Part shown: one piece after another, positions 26,955 to 35,811 of the stretch
Layout: each line of letters opens with the position of its first letter
Numbering within the stretch: position 1 is the first letter of the stretch
Assembly (NCBI GenBank): GCA_016214845.1
Contig: JACRMS010000008.1
Coordinates: forward strand, 1-64,000
Reading direction: 5' to 3'
Source of the DNA: Nitrospirota bacterium
GTDB taxonomy: Bacteria; Nitrospirota; Thermodesulfovibrionia; UBA6902
Length of the DNA: 64,000 nt
The notes under the pieces: generated by a model
Database searches by the model: none
The model's input: only the letters and a program-made list of their open reading frames with translations
What the model was told of the DNA's origin: nothing
Position numbers and translations under genes: made by a program

Positions 26955-28060
26955 GAACAGTGAAATATCTTGTCCCTCAGGCCCTTTAAAAGTTTGACAG
27001 GCTTCATTTCAAGAGAATACAGAAACCCCGAATAAAAAGTATTATTGAATATCCTCATGTTTTTATATTGCCTGATGTCCTTCGACCACTTCTTTTTGTA
27101 TTCATCCTGTGAGCCGCACATGTCATATTCATGCACACCTTTCTCAAACAGCGACCTGACAATCTCATAATCCAAATATGCCCCTGGAGAATAATTCTCA
27201 TAGTCAATATCGAATTCTGAAAGCAGCGCAGCGTTATTCCCTTTGTACTTTAGATGATATTCGTATGCAACCGGAACCCCGTCCTTATACATGCACCATA
27301 TCGACAGCCACTTTTTCCGCCGCGCCATCCAGGTCAATGCTTCGAAGAAATTCCGTCTGTTGCTCCGGTTAATAAAGGAAAGGCCTTTTTTATATTTCCA
27401 ACCCCTTTTGCTTACCGATATGATGTCGTCAAGATTCTCCGGGTTCTCAATCTCACTGACCGTAATGCTGCCAAGTTTTTTTATCCTGTTGCTGATATTC
27501 CTCAACGTCTTTCTCGATTTAGTTGAAACAGATTTAAAATACGTTTCCCAATCAGCGTCCGTCATAAGATAGGGAGAGCTCAGTCCATCCATGACAATAC
27601 ATTTTCTCCCGGCCCTGTCAACAGCCGCTCTTATTTCATGATAATCCTCATTGCAGAACATATTATTGCAAGAGATGATATCCCAGCCCGTCTCGTCTCT
27701 GAACAAAAAAGAAATTATTGCTCCGGCAATCTCATCTCCGTAATTTTTTTTTGTAATAAACCCAAATCCCGGAGAGTCATTGTTGCCCATGCATTCAATG
27801 TTTCTCACCGGAAATCCGCGGTAGGTGCTTTTACCCCGCATCAATGGCGCTATCCCCAGAATCTCGCCGCCCTTTTTAACCAGTATTACAAAAAGGCTTC
27901 TCTTTCCGCCAAAGGCTTCCCACCATACGGAGAACCATTCATGGGTAAGAAACACCTTATCGGCCCTTGATTGCTCAAGTAAAGAAGTCCACGGATCACG
28001 CAGTTTCCTGAATTCTTCAAAGTCCGTTATTACGTCTATGTTGAATTTTTCTCTTGTCAA
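26951..28060 (-). CDS. FemAB/BcsL(CelD)-type GNAT acyltransferase of an EPS locus
   Basis: A 369-residue double-GNAT-fold protein. VFLTHEWFSVWWEAFGGKRSLFVILVKKGGEILGIAPLM marks the N-terminal half, as in CelD/BcsL and exosortase-locus FemAB proteins (TIGR03019-like). The C-terminal half has YEYHLKYKGNNAALLSEFDIDYENYSPGAYLDYEIVRSLFEKGVHEYDMCGSQDEYKKKW, the acyl-donor side. Relatives use acyl-CoA or aminoacyl-tRNA to modify sugars or peptides. The start is TTG at 28060 with AAGGA about ten bases upstream. It is coupled to the next GNAT gene by a TTGA overlap. Why the locus needs several acyltransferases is unknown. Confidence 0.82.
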   Translation of the reverse strand: MTREKFNIDVITDFEEFRKLRDPWTSLLEQSRADKVFLTHEWFSVWWEAFGGKRSLFVILVKKGGEILGIAPLMRGKSTYRGFPVRNIECMGNNDSPGFGFITKKNYGDEIAGAIISFLFRDETGWDIISCNNMFCNEDYHEIRAAVDRAGRKCIVMDGLSSPYLMTDADWETYFKSVSTKSRKTLRNISNRIKKLGSITVSEIENPENLDDIISVSKRGWKYKKGLSFINRSNRRNFFEALTWMARRKKWLSIWCMYKDGVPVAYEYHLKYKGNNAALLSEFDIDYENYSPGAYLDYEIVRSLFEKGVHEYDMCGSQDEYKKKWSKDIRQYKNMRIFNNTFYSGFLYSLEMKPVKLLKGLRDKIFHCS

Positions 28061-28175
28061 AAAAAATAGTTCCTTGAGTTTTTCCAGGTAGCTTACAAGT
28101 GCAAATCATCAATGTTATTTAGCTTCATGCGGCATTCAACCCTCTACGAATGAAATGCCGCCTTAAAAAAAAGCT

Positions 28176-28349
28176 TCACACATCACTCTTCTCCGCTTCA
28201 TCAATAAGCATTATCGGGATATCATCCTCTATGCGGTACATGATGCAGCATTTGTCACAGATGAGCCTGTCTTCGGATTCTTTCAATCTGACATCTCCCT
28301 TGCATCTTGGGCAGGCAAGAATATCAAGCAGTTCTTTTCTAATGGCCAT
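28176..28349 (-). CDS. Trm112-like zinc-binding small protein
   Basis: A 57-residue protein, below common length cut-offs. It begins MAIRKELLDILACPRCKGDV and continues with LICDKCCIMYRIEDDIPIML. The CPRC and CDKC pairs (about residues 13-16 and 32-35) should bind one zinc. The order KELLDILACP, then the second Cys pair, then YRIEDDIPIML is the Trm112/YcaR family signature. The ATG at 28349 has an excellent ribosome binding site, TAAGGAGGA. Family members activate methyltransferases or act with lipid A and sugar enzymes. A methyltransferase with a related N-terminal segment lies at 24182-25201, a possible partner. Confidence 0.9.
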   Translation of the reverse strand: MAIRKELLDILACPRCKGDVRLKESEDRLICDKCCIMYRIEDDIPIMLIDEAEKSDV

Positions 28350-28399
28350 GCTTATCTCCTCCTTAGGGATTACCTTCCATCCTGTGTTCTATTATTTGC

Positions 28400-30316
28400 T
28401 TAGATATTACCGGGAAAAGCAATATGTTTATTTATTGCCGAGTTTTCCTCAATGTTAATGGTTGATTCAGGCACAAGCTCTTTCAATAGCTTTAAAATCT
28501 CTTTTACGTCACAGGCTGTCAGTGTATATTCTTCCATTTTTTTGCAGGTATCAAAAACCCTGGCGTAATCTTCTCTGCCTGTCTTAAGCATGGTGATTTT
28601 CTTATTATCAGTGGGCACTATGCCTTCACCCTTCCAGTAAAGCTCCTCGTACAGTTTCTCTCCGGGCCGAAGACCTGTAAAGACAATATCTATATCTGAG
28701 CCGGGTTCAAGCCCCGAACGTTTGATAAGGTCTTTTGCGAGTTCCGCAATTTTTATCGGTCTGCCCATGTCAAGCAGGAATATCTCCCCTCCCTTACCCA
28801 TAGCACCTGCCGTCATGACAAGCTGCACTGCCTCCGGAATCGACATGAAATACCGGGTTATGTCCGGATGCGTTACCGTTACCGGCCCGCCTTCATTTAT
28901 CTGTTTTTTGAACAAGGGTATGACACTGCCGTTACTGCCGATGACATTGCCGAATCTTACCGCGATAAACTTCGTATCGAATCTGCTGAGCCCCTGGATA
29001 ATCAACTCGCATATCCTTTTAGTGGTGCCCATGACATTGGCCGGATTAACTGCCTTGTCAGTCGAGATCAGCACGAATTTGTCCACGTTATTTGCGACCG
29101 CCAGTTTTGCAACGTTCAGCGTTCCGAATATGTTATTCCTGATCGCCTCTACCGGCTCCCGCTCCATCATCGGCACGTGCTTGTAAGCTGCCGCATGGTA
29201 TACAAGACTGACTTTATATGTCTTCAAAACCTTCTCGACTTTATCGCCGTCAAGGATATCGCCTATGATCGGTACAAACTTAACATGAGGAAAGGACTTC
29301 TTAAGCTCAATTTCAAGATCATACAGACTGTTTTCATAGCGGTCATAAAGAAGAAGAAGCCGTGGGGAAAGCTGAACGACCTGCCTGCATAATTCAGAAC
29401 CAATAGAGCCGCCGGCCCCGGTGACAAGCACCGCCTTGTCATTAATTTCTCCTCTCATTAATTTACTGTCTGATTCTCGGCTGAATCTCACCACCCTCCT
29501 GCCAAGCAACTCGTTAAATGCAACGTCTTTCAGTGGTCCGTTAAAATAATCGTCCTGTATCACTCTGCCGACTTCAGGCAATACCTTCACCTCCACATCT
29601 GAAGTTCTCGCTACTTCTTTAATACGGGCAATATCCTTATATTTCGCAGATGGCATTGCGATAATGACCTCGTCGATCTCAAACTTTTTTACAAGATGCG
29701 GTATGTCTTTTGTATGACCCAGTATGGGTATGCCGTGAACATACATTCCAAGCTTATACCCATCGTCATCGATAAAGCCTGAAACACGGATACCGAGTTC
29801 AGGATTTCCGGCAGCTTCCTTCACCAACAATATGCCTGCCTTTCCAGCCCCGGCAATAAGCACGTTCTTTGATATCTTTAATTTTCTTCCTTCCTTTATC
29901 TCGCTTAAATACCGGATACTGAACCTGCTGCCTCCAATAAGCAGGAGGGTCAGCATCATCTCCAGGATAAAGACCGTTCTCGGGTATTCCATAAGTCCAA
30001 GAACAAACACCATCGTTACAAGAAACAGGATTGATCCGGTTGCCGTAGCCTTGACCGTGTCTGTCAAGTCCTGCATGCTGACAAACTTCCATGAGCCTAA
30101 ATGAATTTTAAAGAAATAATTCGCAACCATCCGGCAAATCAGGAGGGAAGGCAGGGTCATGAAGAATATTTGAAGGTATTGCTTCGGGATGTTGAATTCA
30201 AAACGTATTGCAAAAGAGAGAAAATACGAAACTCCAACGATAAATAACTGGAAAATTAAAATTACGAAAAATCTATACGTAATGAAAAACCTGTTGTGCA
30301 AAATTCTACTAAACAT
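28400..30316 (-). CDS. Membrane-bound nucleotide-sugar 4,6-dehydratase (CapD/WbpM/FlaA1 family)
   Basis: A 638-residue protein with about four N-terminal transmembrane segments (first 130 residues), a first Rossmann-like domain (VLIAGAGKAGILLVKEA) and a catalytic SDR domain with VLVTGAGGSIGSELCRQ near residue 300. LISTDKAVNPANVMGTTKRICEL lies at the active site, where large members replace the usual Tyr, and LRPGEKLYEEL is conserved. It should convert UDP-GlcNAc (or similar) to the 4-keto-6-deoxy sugar that the aminotransferase at 6891 can use. I start at ATG 30316; a TTG two codons upstream has better spacing to the AAGGGGG ribosome binding site. Confidence 0.92.
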   Translation of the reverse strand: MFSRILHNRFFITYRFFVILIFQLFIVGVSYFLSFAIRFEFNIPKQYLQIFFMTLPSLLICRMVANYFFKIHLGSWKFVSMQDLTDTVKATATGSILFLVTMVFVLGLMEYPRTVFILEMMLTLLLIGGSRFSIRYLSEIKEGRKLKISKNVLIAGAGKAGILLVKEAAGNPELGIRVSGFIDDDGYKLGMYVHGIPILGHTKDIPHLVKKFEIDEVIIAMPSAKYKDIARIKEVARTSDVEVKVLPEVGRVIQDDYFNGPLKDVAFNELLGRRVVRFSRESDSKLMRGEINDKAVLVTGAGGSIGSELCRQVVQLSPRLLLLYDRYENSLYDLEIELKKSFPHVKFVPIIGDILDGDKVEKVLKTYKVSLVYHAAAYKHVPMMEREPVEAIRNNIFGTLNVAKLAVANNVDKFVLISTDKAVNPANVMGTTKRICELIIQGLSRFDTKFIAVRFGNVIGSNGSVIPLFKKQINEGGPVTVTHPDITRYFMSIPEAVQLVMTAGAMGKGGEIFLLDMGRPIKIAELAKDLIKRSGLEPGSDIDIVFTGLRPGEKLYEELYWKGEGIVPTDNKKITMLKTGREDYARVFDTCKKMEEYTLTACDVKEILKLLKELVPESTINIEENSAINKHIAFPGNI

Positions 30317-30397
30317 TTTCAATTATACCCCCTTAATTTTTGATTCACGCAAAACCAATGCCCTATCTTGTGTCATTACGGCCATTTAATAAAAAGC

Positions 30398-31408
30398 TTA
30401 AATATCCCGGTCTCCGGCAGTCAAAAAGACATTTTTATTTCTCAGGATGTCCTTGTAAAAATACAATATGTTGTGATCGGTCATCTCGCTCAGGAATCCG
30501 GCTTTTTTAAAATAAATATCCAACGCGCTGTTTTCAGCCATCATCAGGGAAACCGCGTCCAGCTTCATTTTCCCGCAATGCGCTGTGAAGGTCTCCAGCA
30601 TTTCCTCAAGATAACGATCAAAGCCCCTGCAAAAAAAATCATCAATGTAGGCAATATTATTTTCCATGTAATAAATCAGATAGCCTGCCAACTGCGATGA
30701 CACACGGTCTTCAATACAGAAAACACTGTAGGACTTGTACGGGCACTTCAGAAACCTCCACTTCAGATAGTCGAGATTTCTGCTGCCGCTGAAATCGAAC
30801 ACATCCTCTGCATACTCAAATATCTGAGCAACTCGCTCATCCAGGGAAGCAGCACAGCTCTGGCTCCCTTGATTTCCTTTGAGCCTGAAAGATTTCATTT
30901 TCAGATATAAGGCTGCGAAGGGGACTGCCGCATAAGCAGCAAGGGGATGAAACCTTCTCTTTAACACCTGCGCGGCATTCAATACTTTTAAATACCTGAC
31001 CATATTGGCAAGAACCTCGTAACCGGCGCGCATCTGCACCTTTTCAGCCGTCTTATTCGGAAAGCCGATCAGGATTTCCAGATCATCTGAATTTGCTATT
31101 GCCTTTTGCAATTTTATTGCGGAACCGAGCATGCGATACTCTCTCTTAACTGCGAAATCGGCAGTGACCCCCCCTCTCAGCTCGCGGCCCGCAAAATGAA
31201 ACTTCCTTGCTATAACAGCGCAAGATCCAAAGTATTGATGTTTCTCCATATCATTAATGAGATAAAGTTGCGCCTTCCCATCGGGGTTTTCTTCGTAAGA
31301 CCATTTGATTCTCTCTTCACCTATTTCCTGAAGTGAGCTTTTCCATATAGGTAACAGGATATCAGGATTATAGCCCCCCGTAATTTTCTCAATCTTGTAT
31401 TGGTGCAT
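30398..31408 (-). CDS. GNAT-family N-acetyltransferase-like protein
   Basis: A 336-residue protein of the GNAT superfamily, probably with two GNAT-like halves. RGGVTADFAVKREYRMLGSAIKLQKAIANSDDLEILIGFPNKTAEKVQMRAGYEVL in the first half reads as a motif A/B region. The second half includes YLKWRFLKCPYKSYSVFCIEDRVSSQLAGYLIYYMENNIAYIDDFF. Members are frequent in EPS loci, where they acylate amino sugars or lipids, but individual roles are unknown. It lies 26 bases after the amidotransferase-like gene. The ribosome binding site is weak. Confidence 0.75.
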   Translation of the reverse strand: MHQYKIEKITGGYNPDILLPIWKSSLQEIGEERIKWSYEENPDGKAQLYLINDMEKHQYFGSCAVIARKFHFAGRELRGGVTADFAVKREYRMLGSAIKLQKAIANSDDLEILIGFPNKTAEKVQMRAGYEVLANMVRYLKVLNAAQVLKRRFHPLAAYAAVPFAALYLKMKSFRLKGNQGSQSCAASLDERVAQIFEYAEDVFDFSGSRNLDYLKWRFLKCPYKSYSVFCIEDRVSSQLAGYLIYYMENNIAYIDDFFCRGFDRYLEEMLETFTAHCGKMKLDAVSLMMAENSALDIYFKKAGFLSEMTDHNILYFYKDILRNKNVFLTAGDRDI

Positions 31409-31434
31409 TATTTATTTTTCAGCAGTGCCGTTTA

Positions 31435-32442
31435 TCAAGTCGCTCCCAGCTTTTCCCTTGCGATCTCCGTTAGCCCTTTTCCCTGCTCCTGATATATCTT
31501 CCTTAAGCCTGCATCCCTGGTCATTACGCCTTCTCTTACCATATTGGCTATTTCCCATGCATAGGGATGGAATCCGTACTTTCTGATATGGACCTCATTG
31601 GCAAATGCGTTAAGTAGGCAGTTGGTTGAATTTGCGTCCGTGTCATCGGGAGCCCTCCAGGCGAACTTGCGGATTTCCGCCAGAATCATGTCCTCGTTGT
31701 AACGTTCCCAAGCCATTGGGTGAACATTATAAGGGAACTTCTCCGGCGCTGCATAATGTTTCTCCTGAAGAAAATACGCCCCGATTTCATTGCCGACAAC
31801 CTCTTTTAAGGGCTTTAAGACAACCTCTTGCGTGGACCGGATAAATGACGGGTTGGTTTTTATGACTGAGGCCTGCATCGGCGCTTGTCCGGGCGACCAG
31901 CCAAATCCTATCATGGGAATATCCTGTTCAATTGCCGTCTTAAGACAGATTGATTTTACCAGGCCAATGCATGACGTGCATATGGTGCTGGCTCTTTCCA
32001 GCGTCTTCCCCGGATACATCTCCCGTTCCGCCGCCGCTAAAAATATTCTCTTCAGTATTTCCCACTTCGGTTTAAAAAACATATGATCGATGCCGAGTTG
32101 GTCCGTTACCGCTTTGATATTAGCTACGGTTCTGTCAGATACAAATCCGTTATCAAAAGTCAGGGCAAGCACCCTCAAGCCGTATTTAACTTTGAGGAGA
32201 TACATAGTGTATGTAGAATCCTTGCCCCCGCTGTATGCCATCAGTATTTCGTAAGGACGCTGGTTATTATCGGTTTTGATATTTTTTAAAAGACCAAGAA
32301 ATTTCTGCTCGAATTTTTTCTTATCATCGGAAGATGTTAATTCCCTGCTGTTGTGCTTCATACAATGACTGCAAATTCCTTTATCATCAAATGAAAGGCC
32401 GGGGAACGTCTCCGGCAGTATGCATTTTGAACAGATTCTCAT
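31435..32442 (-). CDS. N-acetyl sugar amidotransferase-like PP-loop ATPase (WbuX/WbpG/PseA type)
   Basis: A 335-residue protein. A zinc-ribbon start with cysteines 4, 7, 24 and 27 (CSKCILPETFPGLSFDDKGICSHC) is followed by the PP-loop MAYSGGKDSTYTMYLL (from residue 68), LALTFDNGF, and a second Cys pair in ICTSCIG. WbpG/WbuX-like enzymes turn an acetamido group into an acetamidino group using ammonia. The known systems include glutaminase and cyclase-like partners (HisH- and HisF-like), which I do not see next to it. Here the ammonia source could be the amidotransferase at 35795 or an unlinked protein. Confidence 0.82.
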   Translation of the reverse strand: MRICSKCILPETFPGLSFDDKGICSHCMKHNSRELTSSDDKKKFEQKFLGLLKNIKTDNNQRPYEILMAYSGGKDSTYTMYLLKVKYGLRVLALTFDNGFVSDRTVANIKAVTDQLGIDHMFFKPKWEILKRIFLAAAEREMYPGKTLERASTICTSCIGLVKSICLKTAIEQDIPMIGFGWSPGQAPMQASVIKTNPSFIRSTQEVVLKPLKEVVGNEIGAYFLQEKHYAAPEKFPYNVHPMAWERYNEDMILAEIRKFAWRAPDDTDANSTNCLLNAFANEVHIRKYGFHPYAWEIANMVREGVMTRDAGLRKIYQEQGKGLTEIAREKLGAT

Positions 32443-32471
32443 CTCGGTCTTAGAGCTTTAAAGCCTCCGCC

Positions 32472-33110
32472 TTACATATCAAAAGGCAGGAATTCCCTCA
32501 GAAAGGGGTATATTTCTTCTGCAAATGTAATGGATCTGATTCCGGCTGAATCGATGTCGGAGCCGTTTAGCGGAGATGAAGATATTTTAATCAAGGCCGC
32601 ATTGGTCCTGAGATTAATAACTGCGCCAAGCCCGTTGAGGACCCGCTCTCTGAACCTGTCCGCTGTAGCCCCTTTGCCGGTTTGATACCAATATACAAGT
32701 GAGACCCCGTCACTCCCGTTCTTATAAACAGTCTCATTCACGGATATCCTTCCGCCTGCGACATCGATTGGGACCTGCTTTTCATTTTCGGGTTCCCACA
32801 GATAACCCGGATCGATATTATTCCCCGAAAAAACATTGGCGTTATGCCGGAACTTGCCCCAATATCCTATATACAAAAACAGTGTTTCGCCTTTGTCATT
32901 TAAATATTTTCTGTAAATATACTGGTCGGCAAAAGGAGGCAGGTTATCCGTATCAATTTTTATATCCTGTCCCTTCCATGCCCCGATATTGAGAGGGAAA
33001 AACCCGATATCCTTTTTTAAGGCTACAGGGGGAGCATACGGCATTTGCGAAACAAACAAGTGCGTTAAGCCAAGCAGAACAGCTATTACAATATATTTCT
33101 TTTTTCGCAC
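32472..33110 (-). CDS. epsI: EpsI domain protein, exosortase partner
   Basis: A 212-residue protein with one N-terminal membrane segment (about 5-24). The EpsI body carries FPLNIGAWKGQD, YLNDKGETLFLYIGYWGKFR, WEPENEKQVPIDVAGGRISVNETVYK and VSLVYWYQTGKGATADRFRERVLNGLGAVIN. In exosortase A proteins this domain is normally fused to the C-terminus of the transpeptidase-like membrane domain. Here it is a separate frame starting at GTG 33110 inside the exosortase gene, a 25-base overlap in the -1 frame. The periplasmic domain is thought to assist PEP-CTERM processing or EPS assembly. See the finding on the A6 run at the junction. Confidence 0.9.
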   Translation of the reverse strand: MRKKKYIVIAVLLGLTHLFVSQMPYAPPVALKKDIGFFPLNIGAWKGQDIKIDTDNLPPFADQYIYRKYLNDKGETLFLYIGYWGKFRHNANVFSGNNIDPGYLWEPENEKQVPIDVAGGRISVNETVYKNGSDGVSLVYWYQTGKGATADRFRERVLNGLGAVINLRTNAALIKISSSPLNGSDIDSAGIRSITFAEEIYPFLREFLPFDM

Positions 33111-33982
33111 TTTCTAAACGCGACCCCTATCGCAAATACAGAGAGCACCCCAAGTGGTGTGACGAGCGCCCAGGCATGCCTGTGAAAGCTCAAGGCCGCA
33201 GCCGCGTCATACCAATAAGAGATAATCCCTATAAAAGCAACCCTCAAAATATTTACCAATATTCCAAGCGGCACGGACACGCCGATAAAGACCATCCTGT
33301 ACAGGTATGACCCGAGGAATAAATATGCAAAACCGCTGCTGACAATAATTATTGCAATGGTCGTTTGTATCCCGCTGCAGGTCTCGTGGACCAGAAAAGA
33401 ACCTGAAGGCAGATTTATAACGTTTCCATCTAAAAAAACAGGGATGTTAAGGGAAGCTATAAGCACCGTTGAAAAATGGGCAATTATGTATTTCAGTTTT
33501 TCGGCCACAGCGCCGTACACGGGAGAAGGAATGGGCAGCATAAACAATAAAAACAGCGCAGGAACGAGCGTAATCTTAAAAATCTCTTTACCATAAAGGA
33601 AAAGAATGGATGCTGAGACAATGATGACAAAAGCGAAACCCTGAAGAAGGACCACGTACGTGAACTTACCGAGAATGAACATTATCAACCCGGCCAACAG
33701 CAGACCGAACCCGCTTTTTGAAAAAACGGTCTCCGGCGCATCCGCCAAGATTCTTTTTATACTGTGTCTCTGCATCCATATGAAATAAACTGAGAACATG
33801 GGGATCAAAAGAGCGGACGAGGCCTCCGGATCAGTGTTCCATTGAGTCTTTAATTCCATAACCACCGGATAAAATAAGGCTGCGGAGATACAAAAAATTA
33901 TGACCGATATTATGAGACTATATAGTTGCGCTGCAACTTTTACGGATTTCATAATGGATTGTGACGCTTCTTCCACGTTCAA
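33086..33982 (-). CDS. xrtA: Exosortase (EpsH/XrtA-type membrane transpeptidase-like)
   Basis: A 298-residue protein with about eight transmembrane segments. The catalytic triad is visible: Cys202 in VHETCSGIQTTIA, Arg247 in VNILRVAFIGI and His in LSFHRHAW (267 or 269). PSGSFLV precedes the Cys, as usual. Exosortases recognise the C-terminal PEP motif of exported proteins and are thought to cut and transfer them to a cell-surface partner. The start is TTG 33982 overlapping the ligase stop (TTGA); in-frame GTG and ATG follow at codons 3 and 11. The neighbouring amidotransferase, ACP and ligase identify it as the exosortase A system, although the EpsI domain is separate. Confidence 0.93.
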   Translation of the reverse strand: MNVEEASQSIMKSVKVAAQLYSLIISVIIFCISAALFYPVVMELKTQWNTDPEASSALLIPMFSVYFIWMQRHSIKRILADAPETVFSKSGFGLLLAGLIMFILGKFTYVVLLQGFAFVIIVSASILFLYGKEIFKITLVPALFLLFMLPIPSPVYGAVAEKLKYIIAHFSTVLIASLNIPVFLDGNVINLPSGSFLVHETCSGIQTTIAIIIVSSGFAYLFLGSYLYRMVFIGVSVPLGILVNILRVAFIGIISYWYDAAAALSFHRHAWALVTPLGVLSVFAIGVAFRKCEKRNIL

Positions 33983-35556
33983 AAAGATGCCGTTGCCTTG
34001 TTGTTTTTCTTCAGGAAAGTCTTTTCAAGCTTACCGGTGGAGGTTTTCGGCAGGGATGTCATTATCTCGATATATTGGGGAACCATGGCATTTTCAAGAT
34101 GCCGGGAACAGTGCAACAATATGTCTTCCTTAGTCAGCCCCGAATCCTTTTTCAAGACAATATAGGCCTTGACCGCTTCTCCCGATATTTCATCAGGAAC
34201 TCCGACAACAGCAGTCTCCAATATGCCTTCGAGGCTGTACAGGACATTCTCCACCTCCCTGGGACTAATCTTCTCCCCTTTACACTTTATTATGTCATCC
34301 TTCCGCGCGACAAAATAGAGATAACCTTCATCATCCATTCTGAAGAGGTCCCCTGTATAAAGAACCCTCTCCCCCGGGTATCTTCCTGGTTTGAGAAATT
34401 TCGACGTCTCTTCGGGCAGCTCCCAATAGCCGCACATAACACTCGTGCCCCTGACAACGAGTTCACCGGTTTCTCCGGGGCCGACTGTTTGACCATTTTC
34501 ATTTACAATATAAACTTCCTGATTGGGTATTGCCTTGCCAACGGATGCAGGCTTTCTATCGATCTCTCCCGGAGGGAGGAAGGAAACGCGCTTGCATTCC
34601 GTAAGCCCGTACATGGAAAAAAGCTTTGCCTGTGGGAATAATTTACGCAGTTTCCTTATGTGACTTACCGGTAGGGCTGACGCTGTGTTTGTGATGTACC
34701 GCAGGGAACCAAAATCACATTTCCCAATATTCTTAAGACCTAACAGTATTGCAAACAGTGTGGGAACTCCCGGGAGACCCGTGACCCTTTCCTTTATCAT
34801 GATATCTACCACCTGATATGGATATGTGAAGGTACTTTCGAGCACTACTGTGGCGCCTGTTTTAAAAGCCATCAATACTTGATAGAGGCCGTAATCGAAG
34901 GAAAGCGGCAGCACATTCAGAATGATGTCATCTTCATTGTTCTCAAGGTATGTTGTTATCGAATGCGCTGCGGAAACCATATTGAGATGCGAAAGCATTA
35001 CCCCCTTTGGAAAGCCTGTCGAGCCCGAGGTATATATTATCGAGGCGAGATCCATATCAATGCATTTTGAACTTACAGCGTCTTCCCTGCCGGAATTTAA
35101 AGCCTCTTCATATAAAAAGCACACCGGAGCTTTACTGCTTTGTAATTCAAAAGACTGATGCTGTCCCGTGATTATTATAGTTTCAAGAAAAGGACAGTGA
35201 AGGGCACGGACTGTTTCCGCCCTGCTTTCCTGAGTTAAAAGCGCACGCGCCCTGCTGTTGTTCATTATAAACTCAAGCTTCTCTGTCTTTGTCGTATGAT
35301 TTACTACCATGAATACGGCTCCTGCCTTTAATGCCGCAAAGATTGAAACTACAGCCTCCACCGAATTGTCCATGAAAACCGCAACCCTGTCGCCCCGCTC
35401 AATGCCCCTCTGCTGAAGAGAGACAGCAAGCTTGTCCGCCGCTGAATCAATCGCGGCATAAGTCAGTCTTTTTCCCTGGTGAACAAGCGCAGTCTTGTCA
35501 GGATATCTTTGAGCGCTGTATTCGAGGAAGTGATGCACCAGGGTGTGTCTGAACAT
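33979..35556 (-). CDS. Acyl-CoA ligase (AMP-forming), exosortase A-associated (TIGR03098-like)
   Basis: A 525-residue adenylate-forming enzyme. The phosphate loop IIYTSGSTGFPKG lies near residue 172, MYGLTECKRVSFL is the adenine-binding motif, YTGDLFRMDDEGYLYFV the ribose-binding motif, and SLPKTSTGKLEKTFL carries the C-terminal catalytic lysine. It should activate an acid as acyl-AMP and load it on CoA or on the ACP encoded immediately upstream (35560-35811, three bases apart). This ligase-ACP pair beside an asparagine synthase-like gene and the exosortase is the hallmark of exosortase A loci. The acid and the final acceptor are unknown. Confidence 0.93.
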   Translation of the reverse strand: MFRHTLVHHFLEYSAQRYPDKTALVHQGKRLTYAAIDSAADKLAVSLQQRGIERGDRVAVFMDNSVEAVVSIFAALKAGAVFMVVNHTTKTEKLEFIMNNSRARALLTQESRAETVRALHCPFLETIIITGQHQSFELQSSKAPVCFLYEEALNSGREDAVSSKCIDMDLASIIYTSGSTGFPKGVMLSHLNMVSAAHSITTYLENNEDDIILNVLPLSFDYGLYQVLMAFKTGATVVLESTFTYPYQVVDIMIKERVTGLPGVPTLFAILLGLKNIGKCDFGSLRYITNTASALPVSHIRKLRKLFPQAKLFSMYGLTECKRVSFLPPGEIDRKPASVGKAIPNQEVYIVNENGQTVGPGETGELVVRGTSVMCGYWELPEETSKFLKPGRYPGERVLYTGDLFRMDDEGYLYFVARKDDIIKCKGEKISPREVENVLYSLEGILETAVVGVPDEISGEAVKAYIVLKKDSGLTKEDILLHCSRHLENAMVPQYIEIMTSLPKTSTGKLEKTFLKKNNKATASF

Positions 35557-35559
35557 AAG

Positions 35560-35811
35560 TTAATTTCCGTTGCCTGCTTTTCTTGCAATAAAATCCGAAA
35601 GCTTGTCCACAGAGTCAAAGTTATCAGGTATCAGCTCCTCGTCATCCACAGAGACTCCATACCTTGTTTCAACAAAGGCAAGCAGCTCAAGCACGCCTGT
35701 GGAGTCAATCAATCCCCTCTCCAGAAAGGAGATATTATCTCCGAAGCCGTCGTCTTTCCCGTAAAGAAAGTTCTCTACGACAAAACCCCTGATCTCAGAC
35801 TTTAATCGCAT
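35560..35811 (-). CDS. Acyl carrier protein
   Basis: An 83-residue acyl carrier protein. The phosphopantetheine attachment Ser37 is in ERGLIDSTGVLELLAFVE, and the four-helix ACP pattern continues with DEELIPDNFDSVDKLSDFI. I start at ATG 35811 because GAGG lies nine bases upstream; the frame stays open 11 codons further. The start overlaps the end of the amidotransferase gene by 17 bases. It probably carries the acyl group made by the ligase that follows and passes it to an acyltransferase of the locus. Confidence 0.92.
   Translation of the reverse strand: MRLKSEIRGFVVENFLYGKDDGFGDNISFLERGLIDSTGVLELLAFVETRYGVSVDDEELIPDNFDSVDKLSDFIARKAGNGN

Noticed and set aside
33086-33110. Programmed -1 ribosomal frameshift at the exosortase/EpsI overlap
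   Set aside because: The A6 run is not in the frame needed for an A AAA AAG heptamer, and EpsI has its own GTG start. I report the frame relation instead.
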